Assembly (NCBI GenBank): GCA_943354455.1
Contig: CALRCB010000003.1
Location: 1-28,384 of the forward strand
Reading direction: 5' to 3'
DNA from: Candidatus Staskawiczbacteria bacterium
Lineage (GTDB): Bacteria > Patescibacteriota > Minisyncoccia > Minisyncoccales > Staskawiczbacteraceae
Length of the DNA stretch: 28,384 bases
Shown: positions 1 to 7,006 of the stretch, one piece after another
Numbering within the stretch: the first letter of the stretch is position 1
How the letters are laid out: each line of letters opens with the position of its first letter
Position numbers and translations under genes: made by a program
The notes under the pieces: generated by a model
What the model was told of the DNA's origin: nothing
Seen by the model: only the letters and a program-made list of their open reading frames with translations
Database searches by the model: none

Positions 1-528
1 CGCAGATTTTTGGAAAAAATATATGTATTGGCCAGCCAAAAAGAATTTGCTAAAACCAAAAATGCACAGCTCACTGCTTCAATTAATAAAAGCGTCAAAA
101 AAGTTTCTGAAGACATTGAAGTAATGAAATTCAATACGGCTATTTCGAGCCTGATGATTTTGGTGAACAGTTTTTATGAGGCCCCCGAAAATATTACCAA
201 AGAAAATATTAAAAGCTTGTTGATGATGGTGTCTCCGTTTGCTCCGCATTTGGCGGAAGAATTATGGGGAAAAGTTGGAGGCAAAGGGCTTTGCAGTCAG
301 CAGAAATGGCCAGAGTATGACGAAAAGTTAAATGCAGAAGAAAAAGTGTGGCTGATTGTGCAGGTAAACGGCAAGGTGCGCGATAGGGTGGAACTGGCCG
401 GCGGTATCAGCCAGCAAGAAGCCGAAAAACTGATTTTAAGTATGCCAAAAGTAAAACAGTGGACTGAGGGCAAAGAAATTAAAAAAATTATTTTCATTCA
501 AAATAAATTAATTAACATTGTAATTTAA
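1..528 (+). CDS. leuS: Leucyl-tRNA synthetase, C-terminal fragment
   Basis: The gene enters from the left edge; its frame is open from base 1, so only about the last 175 residues are present. LeuRS charges tRNA-Leu with leucine in the cytoplasm. The visible part is the helical anticodon-binding domain, with the family hallmark SPFAPHLAEELWG. The usual small C-terminal domain follows, with VQVNGKVRDRV and a closing KLINIV. Catalytic HIGH and KMSKS motifs and the editing domain lie outside the window. The stop codon shares one base with the start of the next gene (TAATG), which suggests translational coupling. A tRNA-Leu(CAA) substrate gene lies about 2.6 kb downstream on the other strand. The family assignment is secure; the fragment is due to the window edge, not decay. 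Confidence 0.95.
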   Translation, partial: RRFLEKIYVLASQKEFAKTKNAQLTASINKSVKKVSEDIEVMKFNTAISSLMILVNSFYEAPENITKENIKSLLMMVSPFAPHLAEELWGKVGGKGLCSQQKWPEYDEKLNAEEKVWLIVQVNGKVRDRVELAGGISQQEAEKLILSMPKVKQWTEGKEIKKIIFIQNKLINIVI

Positions 529-1259
529 TGATAAAGAAGGTGGTGGTTTCGGCGGCGGGGCAAGGAACGCGCATGCAGGAACTTTCAAAAGATAAGTCCA
601 AGCATTTAATTGAGGTTAATCAAAGGCCGTTTTTGGCTTATGTGTTGGATAATATTATAGAAGCCGGGTATACCGAAATTATGTTGGTGGTTGGCTTTCG
701 GGAAGATTTAATCCGCGAATTTCTAGCTAAGTATGATGCTAAGGACGCCACCATTAACTTGGTAAACCAATTTGAAGTTTTAGGTCCAAAAGAAAAAGAA
801 TATGGCACAGCTTGCCCATTAAAATGCGTGAAAGATTTTGTGGGTAACGAACCGTTTATATCTTTGGTGGGTGATAATTTTTATTCGGTTAATGATTTAA
901 AAGCTATGAATATTGATGATGAATTTTGCTATATTGGTGCTTTAGAACATGAAAACCCGGAAAAATTCGGCGTGCTTTTAACTGATGGGGAATTTTTAGA
1001 AAAAATTATTGAAAAACCTAAGGAATTTGTGGGAAATTTAATTAACACCAGTTTGTATAAATTTACGCCAGAGGTGTTTGAAAAACTGCCGTTAATTGAA
1101 AAATCACCACGCGGGGAATATGAAATTACAGATGTAATTTCGCTTTTGGCAAAAGACAAAAAAGTGAAAGTGAAAATTATTAAAGATAACTGGATGGATT
1201 TTGGTAATCCCAATGATATTGAAAAGTTTTCTGGATTAATTAAAAATGAAAATAATTAA
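528..1259 (+). CDS. Sugar-phosphate nucleotidyltransferase
   Basis: This 243-residue protein has the fold signature of the NTP_transferase family, which joins an NTP to a sugar 1-phosphate to make an activated sugar for envelope polysaccharides. The N-terminal nucleotide-binding loop GQGTRM is at residues 11-16, followed by Lys25 in KHLIEV. A GDNFYS segment carries the likely metal-binding Asp116. IIEKP, GEYEITD and WMDFGNP are typical of glucose-1-phosphate thymidylyl/uridylyltransferase-like enzymes. There is no left-handed beta-helix extension, so it is a transferase domain only. The ATG overlaps the leuS stop by one base and no SD sequence precedes it. The last 14 bases overlap the start of the broken Sua5 gene. 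The exact sugar and nucleotide cannot be read from sequence. Confidence 0.85.
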   Translation: MIKKVVVSAAGQGTRMQELSKDKSKHLIEVNQRPFLAYVLDNIIEAGYTEIMLVVGFREDLIREFLAKYDAKDATINLVNQFEVLGPKEKEYGTACPLKCVKDFVGNEPFISLVGDNFYSVNDLKAMNIDDEFCYIGALEHENPEKFGVLLTDGEFLEKIIEKPKEFVGNLINTSLYKFTPEVFEKLPLIEKSPRGEYEITDVISLLAKDKKVKVKIIKDNWMDFGNPNDIEKFSGLIKNENN

Positions 1260-1785
1260 AATTTCATCGGCGGCGGTTGCAACCGCCGCCGCTATTTTAA
1301 AAAAGGGCGGAGTGGTAATTTGCCCAACCGACACGGTGTACGGATTTTTGGCCGATGCTTCAAATAAAAAAGCGGTTGCAAAAATTTATAACATTAAAAA
1401 ACGACCCAAATCAAAGCCGCTTGCGGTGTTTGTAACAGATTTAAAAACAGCCGGCGAATTGGCGCAAATTGATGAAGAGCAAAACAAAATTTTGAAAAAA
1501 TATTGACCTGGAAAATATACATTTGTATTGCCCAAAAAAGGAGGCGAAACTATCGCCTTGCGAATTCCCAAACACGTATTTTTACAAAAATTACTCAAAA
1601 AAATAAACCGGCCTTTGTTGCAAACTTAAGTTAATATTTCCGGAAATCATGTATTAAATAAAATAGATGATATGATAAAGCAGTTCGGAAAGAGGGGCAT
1701 TTTAATTGTTAACGGAGGCGATATTAAAAAAGGAAAACCTTCAAAAATAGTAGATTTAACCAATAATAAAGTTTTAAGAAAATAA
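1246..1785 (+). pseudogene. Sua5/YciO/YrdC (TsaC-like) gene with two in-frame stop codons
   Basis: A single frame runs from ATG 1246 to TAA 1783-1785 and would encode about 179 residues, close to the usual size of a short TsaC. The family makes threonylcarbamoyl-adenylate for the t6A modification of ANN-decoding tRNAs. Clear family segments are GGVVICPTDTVYGF, KIYNIKKRPKSKPLAVF, a PGKYTFVLP block and VNISG. Two stops interrupt it without any frameshift. TGA at 1504-1506 sits where the family has Trp in YWPG. TAA at 1627-1629 sits where the family has Ser in TSAN, and the next residue is changed as well (Ala to Val). TGA ends other intact genes here, so recoding as Trp is unlikely. Either this is a recently inactivated copy or the sequence contains errors. 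The first 86 codons alone would lack half the domain. Confidence 0.85.
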
Positions 1786-1787
1786 TT

Positions 1788-2372
1788 ATGAAATTAAAAA
1801 ATAGATATTTTGTTTTGCGTCACGGGGAAAGCAAGGCAAATGTTGCCGAAATAATTTTAAGTCATTTGGAAAATGGCGTGAAAGAAGAATATACACTTAC
1901 GGAAAAAGGCGAAGAGCAAGTTAGTAATTCAGTAGAAAAAATGAAGTCAGAAGATTTGTTAGATGAAAATACGACAATTTATTCTTCACCGTTTTCACGA
2001 TGTAAAAAAACAGCAGAAATTGCCAAAGAGATATTAGGAGTAAAAGATGAAATACATTTTGATGACCGGTTGCGGGAAAGAAATTTCGGAGATTTAGAGA
2101 AAACCCATAACAGCAATTATCAAAAAGTGTGGGATAAAGACATTGAAAATCCTCATCACAAACATAATAATGTAGAAAGCGCTTATGAAGTTCAAGAGAG
2201 AACACGTTCATTAATAGAAGAGTTAGAAGAAAAATTTAATGGCCAAAAAATATTATTGGTTTCGCACGGAGATGCTCTGCAAATAATACAAACCGGATTT
2301 TTAGGAAAATATCCAAAAGAACATCGGCAGCTAGAGCATTTAAAAACAGCGGAAATTAGAGAATTAAAATAA
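1788..2372 (+). CDS. Histidine phosphatase family protein (phosphoglycerate mutase-like)
   Basis: This 194-residue cytoplasmic protein belongs to the histidine phosphatase superfamily. The signature RHGE (residues 11-14) contains the phospho-accepting His12. SSPFSR supplies Arg71, the ERNFGD segment supplies the general acid/base Glu97, and VSHGD supplies the second catalytic His160. Members are either cofactor-dependent phosphoglycerate mutases or phosphatases of small metabolites or proteins; the short length and divergent centre fit a phosphatase better than a true mutase, but this is inference. The ATG lies 2 bases after the end of the broken Sua5 frame and has no SD sequence. It is the last gene of the leading plus-strand run before an isolated gene with its own promoter. 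Confidence 0.85.
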   Translation: MKLKNRYFVLRHGESKANVAEIILSHLENGVKEEYTLTEKGEEQVSNSVEKMKSEDLLDENTTIYSSPFSRCKKTAEIAKEILGVKDEIHFDDRLRERNFGDLEKTHNSNYQKVWDKDIENPHHKHNNVESAYEVQERTRSLIEELEEKFNGQKILLVSHGDALQIIQTGFLGKYPKEHRQLEHLKTAEIRELK

Positions 2373-2378
2373 TAACTA

Positions 2379-2406
2379 TTGACTTTACTTTTAAATGTGT
2401 TAAAGT
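2379..2406 (+). promoter_or_regulatory. Sigma-70-type promoter of the 2H-phosphoesterase-like gene
   Basis: A -35 box TTGACT (2379-2384) is followed by a 16-base spacer and a -10 box TAAAGT (2401-2406). It lies directly after the stop of the histidine phosphatase gene and gives a leader of roughly 33 bases to the ATG at 2447. The leader holds an SD-like AAGAAAGG, which most neighbouring genes lack. Confidence 0.6.
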
Positions 2407-2446
2407 CTAAATTAGCCATTAACACTAAAAAAGAAAGGTTGAAACA

Positions 2447-3070
2447 ATGAACAAGCCAGAAAGTTCGGTCCTCGTCAACGTAAACGTGACTCCCAGCGAC
2501 GAAGTGGGGGGTAATTGCGTGGACATCAGTCAATCGCTCAAGTCCGACGGCACGATGTTTGTACTGGACGGCAACAGTAAATTCCCACACATGACGGTAT
2601 TTATGTTCCGTGTCGCCAACGATCGCGTGGCGGACGTGGTGGAAGCTGTTGATCAAGTGGTTTCGGGTCTCCGGAGTTTTCAGTGCAAACACACTGGATA
2701 TTTTATGACCAAGGGGCGGTATTTTGAAGCTTCATATGAAAAAACGCCAGAATTTTTGGCTTTTCATGAAGGTTTGATTACTGCACTCAAGGATTTGCGA
2801 ATTAATCCGGGGAATCCGTTTGAAGAGGGATACTTTACACCCTATACCTCCGAGCAACAGGTCAATGCCAGAGAAACCGGCTATGACTTGGCGAATGAAT
2901 TGTTCCGGCCTCATGTGACGCTGACAAGATATTTTGAAGGCAAGGTGCCAGAAAAAGATCCGGAAACGCCGACGACCGATTTGTCGTTTCCGCTCCAAAA
3001 AGTCTCTGTCTACAAAGCAGATGACAATGGAGCCGTTTACGAACCGTTGGCAAAGTTTTTCGTAGTGTAG
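2447..3070 (+). CDS. 2H phosphoesterase / 2'-5' RNA ligase-like protein
   Basis: The 207-residue product carries the two His-x-Thr signatures of the 2H phosphoesterase superfamily: HMT at residues 48-50 (in FPHMTVFMF) and HVT at 156-158 (in RPHVTLTRYF). These two histidines form the active site in enzymes that act on 2',3'-cyclic phosphates or 2'-5' linkages in RNA or nucleotides; the substrate here is unknown. There is no signal peptide. An SD-like AAGAAAGG lies 8 bases before the ATG. The gene is isolated, with its own promoter upstream and a terminator downstream. Its base composition differs from its neighbours: bases 2521-2640 contain 64 G/C of 120, against 39 of 120 for 1861-1980 next door. 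This suggests acquisition by transfer. Superfamily call fairly sure, specific function not. Confidence 0.75.
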   Translation: MNKPESSVLVNVNVTPSDEVGGNCVDISQSLKSDGTMFVLDGNSKFPHMTVFMFRVANDRVADVVEAVDQVVSGLRSFQCKHTGYFMTKGRYFEASYEKTPEFLAFHEGLITALKDLRINPGNPFEEGYFTPYTSEQQVNARETGYDLANELFRPHVTLTRYFEGKVPEKDPETPTTDLSFPLQKVSVYKADDNGAVYEPLAKFFVV

Positions 3071-3087
3071 TTCTTATCAAAAACGCA

Positions 3088-3117
3088 AAGCCTCGATAAG
3101 GATATCGGGGCTTTTTT
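3088..3117. terminator. Intrinsic terminator between convergent genes
   Basis: A 10-bp stem (3088-3097 with 3104-3113, one G-U pair) encloses the loop AAGGAT and is followed by a T run on the plus strand. On the minus strand the same hairpin follows tRNA-Leu and is trailed by TGCGTTTTTG. It can therefore end the 2H gene transcript and possibly also the rel/tRNA transcript. Confidence 0.85.
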
Positions 3118-3121
3118 CTTG

Positions 3122-3204
3122 TGCCGAAGGAGGGAGTTGCACCCTCATGACCTTGCGATCGCTGGATTTTGAGTCCAGTGCGTCTGCTGTTCCGCCACTT
3201 CGGC
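3122..3204 (-). tRNA. tRNA-Leu, anticodon CAA
   Basis: This class II tRNA folds well. The acceptor GCCGAAG pairs with CTTCGGC and the discriminator is A. The D stem is GCG/CGC. The anticodon stem CTGGA/TCCAG encloses the loop CTCAAAA, giving anticodon CAA. A 15-base variable region forms GATC/GGTC with a GCAA loop, as expected for Leu. The T stem is GAGGG/CCCTC. CCA is not encoded. Two elbow features are unusual: the T loop is TGCAACT, with G where nearly all tRNAs have U55 (pseudouridine), and the D loop GAACAGCAGA lacks the usual GG pair. The stems are perfect, so it is probably functional. It follows rel on the same strand, separated by a perfect palindrome. Confidence 0.93.
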
Positions 3205-3230
3205 AATTTATGGTAACTTTACCATAAATT
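3205..3230. repeat. Perfect 12-bp inverted repeat abutting tRNA-Leu
   Basis: AATTTATGGTAA (3205-3216) and its exact reverse complement (3219-3230) are separated by two bases. The palindrome ends immediately before the first base of mature tRNA-Leu (read on the minus strand) and lies 14 bases after the end of rel. As RNA it would form a strong hairpin. It could be a tRNA 5'-processing signal, a 3' border for rel mRNA, or a protein-binding operator. The minus strand has no T run after it, so it is not a classical terminator for rel. Confidence 0.7.
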
Positions 3231-3244
3231 GAGTATTTTTCAAG

Positions 3245-4963
3245 CTACTTCCATGAGGCTTCCACAATTTTTTCCGGGAATTTTTGAGATAATTTTTGTA
3301 AGTTTTGGCAAGAAGTTCTATGTAGTACTGCGGCCCGATGACGGGTTAAATACGCTTGTACTTGGTCGGTTGATTTGGGCGAGCAACATTTGGCAATAGT
3401 TGTCATCATTCCTTTTTCTCCTGCTAAATAAATTTCACTTGGCCTTTCTTTTTTAATTTTTACCCTTTCTTCTTGCCGTTTTTTACCTGCCTGCCGGTAG
3501 GCAAGGGCCGTTTCTGAAAATTCAACGATCTTTTTTCTTACAAATGAAGGGACAGCAAATATGGAAAGAGGAATGCTAATCAATTTTTTAATGTGAGACC
3601 TGGCAAATCCGGTTTTTACAAATTTAAGCCAATCGTAAGACGGCTTTCTATTTTTATTGGTAATAATTTCAACTACATCACCATTCTCCAGATTTTGCGA
3701 AAGGGTGATAATTTTTCCGTCTATTTTTGCTGATTCACAGTGGTTTCCAATGTCAGAATGTACTGCATAAGCAAAATCAACCGGAGTTGAGCCCTTGGGC
3801 AACATAATGACGTCTCCCTTTGGAGTGAAGGCAAATATTTGGTCGGCAAAAAAATCTAGGTTTGTCCAATTAAATATTTCCCTTTCTTTTCGTAAATCAA
3901 TCTTTTCTTTATAAGACCAGTGAGCGCACACACCAAACTGGGCATCTTGTTGCATTTGTTCAGTTCTGATTTGTATTTCAGATGCTTTTTCATTTTCCAA
4001 TTCCACGGTGGTATGCAAAGATTTGTATCCGTTTATTTTTGGCTTGGCAATGTAATCATTAATTTCTTTTGATATGGGTTTATAGTATTTATGCACAATT
4101 CCCAAAGCTTTATAGCATTCCGCCACATCTTTTACAATTACGCGGATGGCCACCAAATCGTGAATCAATTCAAAGTCCATATTATGAGTCAGTAATTTTT
4201 GGTAAGTGCTCCAGTAAGATTTTGCCCGAGAATTAACATCAACAACATTTAGTCGTTCTTTGTGTAAAATTTTCTTTAAGTGCGGGATGAATTTTTTAAG
4301 ATATCTTTGGCGTTCTTCATATTTTTCTTTAATGCTTTCTTGCAACCATTTGAATTTTTCCGGGTCCAAATAGGCAAATGCTAAATCTTCCAACTTTGCC
4401 TTTATTTCTCCCAAACCCAGGCGATTGGCGACGGGTACAAATATTTCCAGTGTTTCGGTGGCATACGACTTTTGCATGATTGCTGGTAGCTTATTTATGT
4501 TATCCATTCCATCAATTCGGCTTGCCAGATCAATTAAAATAACCCGCAAATCTTGCGAGATGGCAAAAAACATTTTACGTAGTTTTTCTATGTTTTCTTT
4601 AAGTAATGGCTTCTCTCCCTGCAACCCCCCCCGGGTTATGTAATATATTTTATTTAACTGTGAATTTTTTTCTACAATCCCCGCAATATCGCTACCGAAT
4701 TTATCGGTAATTCCTTCAATGATACTTTTTTTATCAGCCAAATTATTAGTGTCTACGCAATCATGTAAAAAACCGCTAATGATGGTTTTTTGGTCCAAGT
4801 TCATTTGTTCTAGAATCAGAGCTACTCGAACAGCGTGGTCGATATACTTTTCACCAGAAGAGCGCACTCTACCATTATATGTTTTGGTGGCAAATTCAAA
4901 AGCTTCCGACAATAATTTCGGGTCATAACTTTGCTTAATTAGCTTCTGAACTAGGTTCGGCAT
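3245..4963 (-). CDS. RelA/SpoT family (p)ppGpp synthetase with degenerate hydrolase half
   Basis: The 572-residue cytoplasmic protein has the Rel domain order. An HD-type region (about 20-180) precedes a synthetase domain (about 245-352), which has HDLVAIRV, KINGYKSLHTTV and the catalytic EIQIRT segment. A TGS domain (about 375-436, IFAFTPKGDV) follows, then a short Cys-containing tail (CCSPKSTDQ...). No ACT domain is visible, so it is shorter than usual Rel proteins. The synthetase motifs look intact. In the hydrolase half, His43 and His67-Asp68 are present. The usual HDxxED is shortened to HDCVDT, and the segment equivalent to DRxHNMRTL reads SRIDGMDNI. I infer a (p)ppGpp synthetase with weak or no hydrolase activity. 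The start overlaps the end of topA by 29 bases. A run of eight C (4625-4632, plus strand) and a GC-rich repeat lie inside the gene. Confidence 0.9.
   Translation of the reverse strand: MPNLVQKLIKQSYDPKLLSEAFEFATKTYNGRVRSSGEKYIDHAVRVALILEQMNLDQKTIISGFLHDCVDTNNLADKKSIIEGITDKFGSDIAGIVEKNSQLNKIYYITRGGLQGEKPLLKENIEKLRKMFFAISQDLRVILIDLASRIDGMDNINKLPAIMQKSYATETLEIFVPVANRLGLGEIKAKLEDLAFAYLDPEKFKWLQESIKEKYEERQRYLKKFIPHLKKILHKERLNVVDVNSRAKSYWSTYQKLLTHNMDFELIHDLVAIRVIVKDVAECYKALGIVHKYYKPISKEINDYIAKPKINGYKSLHTTVELENEKASEIQIRTEQMQQDAQFGVCAHWSYKEKIDLRKEREIFNWTNLDFFADQIFAFTPKGDVIMLPKGSTPVDFAYAVHSDIGNHCESAKIDGKIITLSQNLENGDVVEIITNKNRKPSYDWLKFVKTGFARSHIKKLISIPLSIFAVPSFVRKKIVEFSETALAYRQAGKKRQEERVKIKKERPSEIYLAGEKGMMTTIAKCCSPKSTDQVQAYLTRHRAAVLHRTSCQNLQKLSQKFPEKIVEASWK
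3484..3503. repeat. GC-rich semi-palindromic repeat inside rel, copy 1
   Basis: TACCTGCCTGCC followed by GGTAGGCA forms an imperfect palindrome in an AT-rich gene. Read on the minus strand it includes GGCAGGCAGGTA, an exact 12-mer also found in hisS at 27015-27026. It stays in frame, encoding AYRQAG around residues 488-493 of Rel, in a linker region between the TGS and the C-terminal tail. Confidence 0.5.
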
Positions 4964-6995
4964 CTTTTTTAAAATCGCACGTTTTACTTGAGCATTTTAC
5001 TAGTCCCTTTTTAGTTTCTACTAAAATTGATTTGCAGGTTGGGCAGAACTCATTTACAGGTTTGTCCCAGGTTGCCATATCGCAGGTAGGATATTGGTCG
5101 CAACCGTAAAAGATTTTTCCGCGTTTTGATCTTTTGGCCGACATTTTTCCGGTTTTACATTTTGTACAATTAATGTCTAAGGTAATAACCGGTCCAGCAG
5201 AGGTAGTTTTTACAATGGATTCGGTGTGCTTACATTCTGGAAATCCACTGCAAGCATAAAACCGTCCAAATCGTCCCATTTTATCTACCATATCTTTACC
5301 ACACTTGGCACATTTTTTATCAGTTTTAACAGTTAAATCTTCTTTGGGAATTTCGTCATATTTCTCTTTTAGGTTCTTGGAGAAGGGTCCGTAAAAATCT
5401 TTAATGGTTTTTTGCCAAGTATCTTTTCCTTCAGCAATTTCATCTAGTTCTTTTTCCATCTTGGCGGTAAATTCAATGTCCACAATTTGCGGGAAATTTT
5501 TAACCAACATATCAGTGACAATGGTTCCCATTTCAGTTGGTTCAAACCGTTTTTGTTCATTTTTTATAATATAATTTCGGTCTTGAATGGTAGATAAAGT
5601 TGGTGCATACGTTGAAGGCCGGCCGATGCCATGTTTTTCCAATGCTTTAATAAGGGATGCTTCATTATATCGGGCCGGTGGTTCGGTAAAATGCTGGGCG
5701 GGATTAATTCTGGCCAAATCAAGAGCTTCTTTCTCGGTAAGCGCCGGCATTTCGTTTTCGGAAAACTTCATCGGGTAGACTTTTAAAAACCCATCAAATT
5801 TTAACATTTGCCCGTTGGCGCCAAAGCCATAATTTCCGGCAGAAATTTCTATAGCAGTTGAATCAAAAATGGCCGGCACCATTTGGCTGGCCATAAACCG
5901 TTGCCAAATGAGAGTGTAAATTTTTAACTTCGGGCCGTCTAGTTCACCTTTTAATGATTCAGGAGTATGCTCGGCATGGGTTGGTCTAATAGCTTCGTGG
6001 GCCTCTTGGGCACCTTTGCCAGCTTTGTATACCTTTGATCCATTAGAATATTTCTCACCAAAATTTTTAGTGATAAAATCTTTGGCCATCACCAAAGACA
6101 TTTGTGATAAGTTTAGTGAGTCGGTCCGGTGATAGGTGATATGTCCCTCTTCATACAATTTTTGGGCCAGGCTCATGGTCATTTTTGCCGAGTAGCCAAA
6201 TTTATTTGACCCGGCTTGTTGCAAAGTACTGGTGGTAAACGGAGGCAGAGGATTTTTGTGAGTTTCCTTTTTGGTAATCTTTTCTATAATATAGGTTGCA
6301 TTTTCCAAGTTCTTTAAAATTTCATCCGCTTCTTGTTGGTTTTTTATTTCTAATTTATCAACAACTTCTCCATTTTTTTTGTTTAAAAATGCAGAAAATT
6401 CGGCGCCGGGTTTTTTAAATACTGCCTCAACATCCCAATACTCAACGGCAATAAATTTTTTAATTTCCTCTTCTTTTTCAACCACTAACTTTACGGCAAC
6501 CGATTGTACTCTTCCGGCTGAAAGCCCTTTAGAAATTTTCTTCCATAAAAATGGCGATAATTTATACCCCACAATCCGGTCTAATACCCGGCGGGCTTGC
6601 TGGGCATTTACCAAAGCCATATCAATGGTGCGGGGGTTGGCCAACGCTTCTTCAATAGCCGTTTTGGTGATTTCGTGGAACACAATTCGTTTTGGATTTT
6701 CCAGTTTTAGTGCTTGGGCCAAGTGCCAAGAAATGGATTCTCCTTCGCGGTCTTCGTCGGTAGCCAGAATTACTTCATCGGCGCCTTTGGCGTCTTTTTT
6801 TAATTCAGCCACCACTTTTTTTGCCTTAGTAGGAACAATATAAGTAGCTTCAAAATTTTTATCCACATCAACCCCCAGTTTATTTTTTGGCAAATCCCGC
6901 ACATGCCCAAAAGAGGACTTAATTTTATATTTACTTCCTAAAAACTTTTGAATGGTTTTTGCCTTTGTGGGTGATTCCACTATAACTAATTGCAT
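4935..6995 (-). CDS. topA: DNA topoisomerase I (type IA)
   Basis: The 686-residue enzyme relaxes negative supercoils by nicking and passing one strand. The N-terminal TOPRIM domain begins MQLVIVESPTKAKTI and has the metal-binding DEDREGE at about 80-86. The catalytic tyrosine is Tyr288 in GHITYHRTDS. Three C-terminal cysteine clusters follow from about residue 575: CAKCG...CSGFPEC, CTKC...CDQYPTC and CPTC...CSSKTC. These are type IA zinc ribbons that bind single-stranded DNA. The length fits compact bacterial TopA. It lies 11 bases downstream of dprA and overlaps the start of rel, so it is probably part of one minus-strand transcript starting at mfd. No SD sequence is seen before the ATG. Confidence 0.96.
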   Translation of the reverse strand: MQLVIVESPTKAKTIQKFLGSKYKIKSSFGHVRDLPKNKLGVDVDKNFEATYIVPTKAKKVVAELKKDAKGADEVILATDEDREGESISWHLAQALKLENPKRIVFHEITKTAIEEALANPRTIDMALVNAQQARRVLDRIVGYKLSPFLWKKISKGLSAGRVQSVAVKLVVEKEEEIKKFIAVEYWDVEAVFKKPGAEFSAFLNKKNGEVVDKLEIKNQQEADEILKNLENATYIIEKITKKETHKNPLPPFTTSTLQQAGSNKFGYSAKMTMSLAQKLYEEGHITYHRTDSLNLSQMSLVMAKDFITKNFGEKYSNGSKVYKAGKGAQEAHEAIRPTHAEHTPESLKGELDGPKLKIYTLIWQRFMASQMVPAIFDSTAIEISAGNYGFGANGQMLKFDGFLKVYPMKFSENEMPALTEKEALDLARINPAQHFTEPPARYNEASLIKALEKHGIGRPSTYAPTLSTIQDRNYIIKNEQKRFEPTEMGTIVTDMLVKNFPQIVDIEFTAKMEKELDEIAEGKDTWQKTIKDFYGPFSKNLKEKYDEIPKEDLTVKTDKKCAKCGKDMVDKMGRFGRFYACSGFPECKHTESIVKTTSAGPVITLDINCTKCKTGKMSAKRSKRGKIFYGCDQYPTCDMATWDKPVNEFCPTCKSILVETKKGLVKCSSKTCDFKKDAEPSSEAN

Positions 6996-7006
6996 ATGTT
7001 TTTATA

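Noticed and set aside
1504..1506. TGA read as Trp or Gly (alternative genetic code)
   Set aside because: pilM and the major pilin end in TGA at the expected family lengths, and TGG is used for Trp throughout. The second stop in the same gene is TAA, which no such code would explain.
6379..6843. Long plus-strand ORF opposite topA
   Set aside because: It is a shadow of the topA reading frame with low-complexity Ser/Phe composition; topA on the minus strand is unambiguous.
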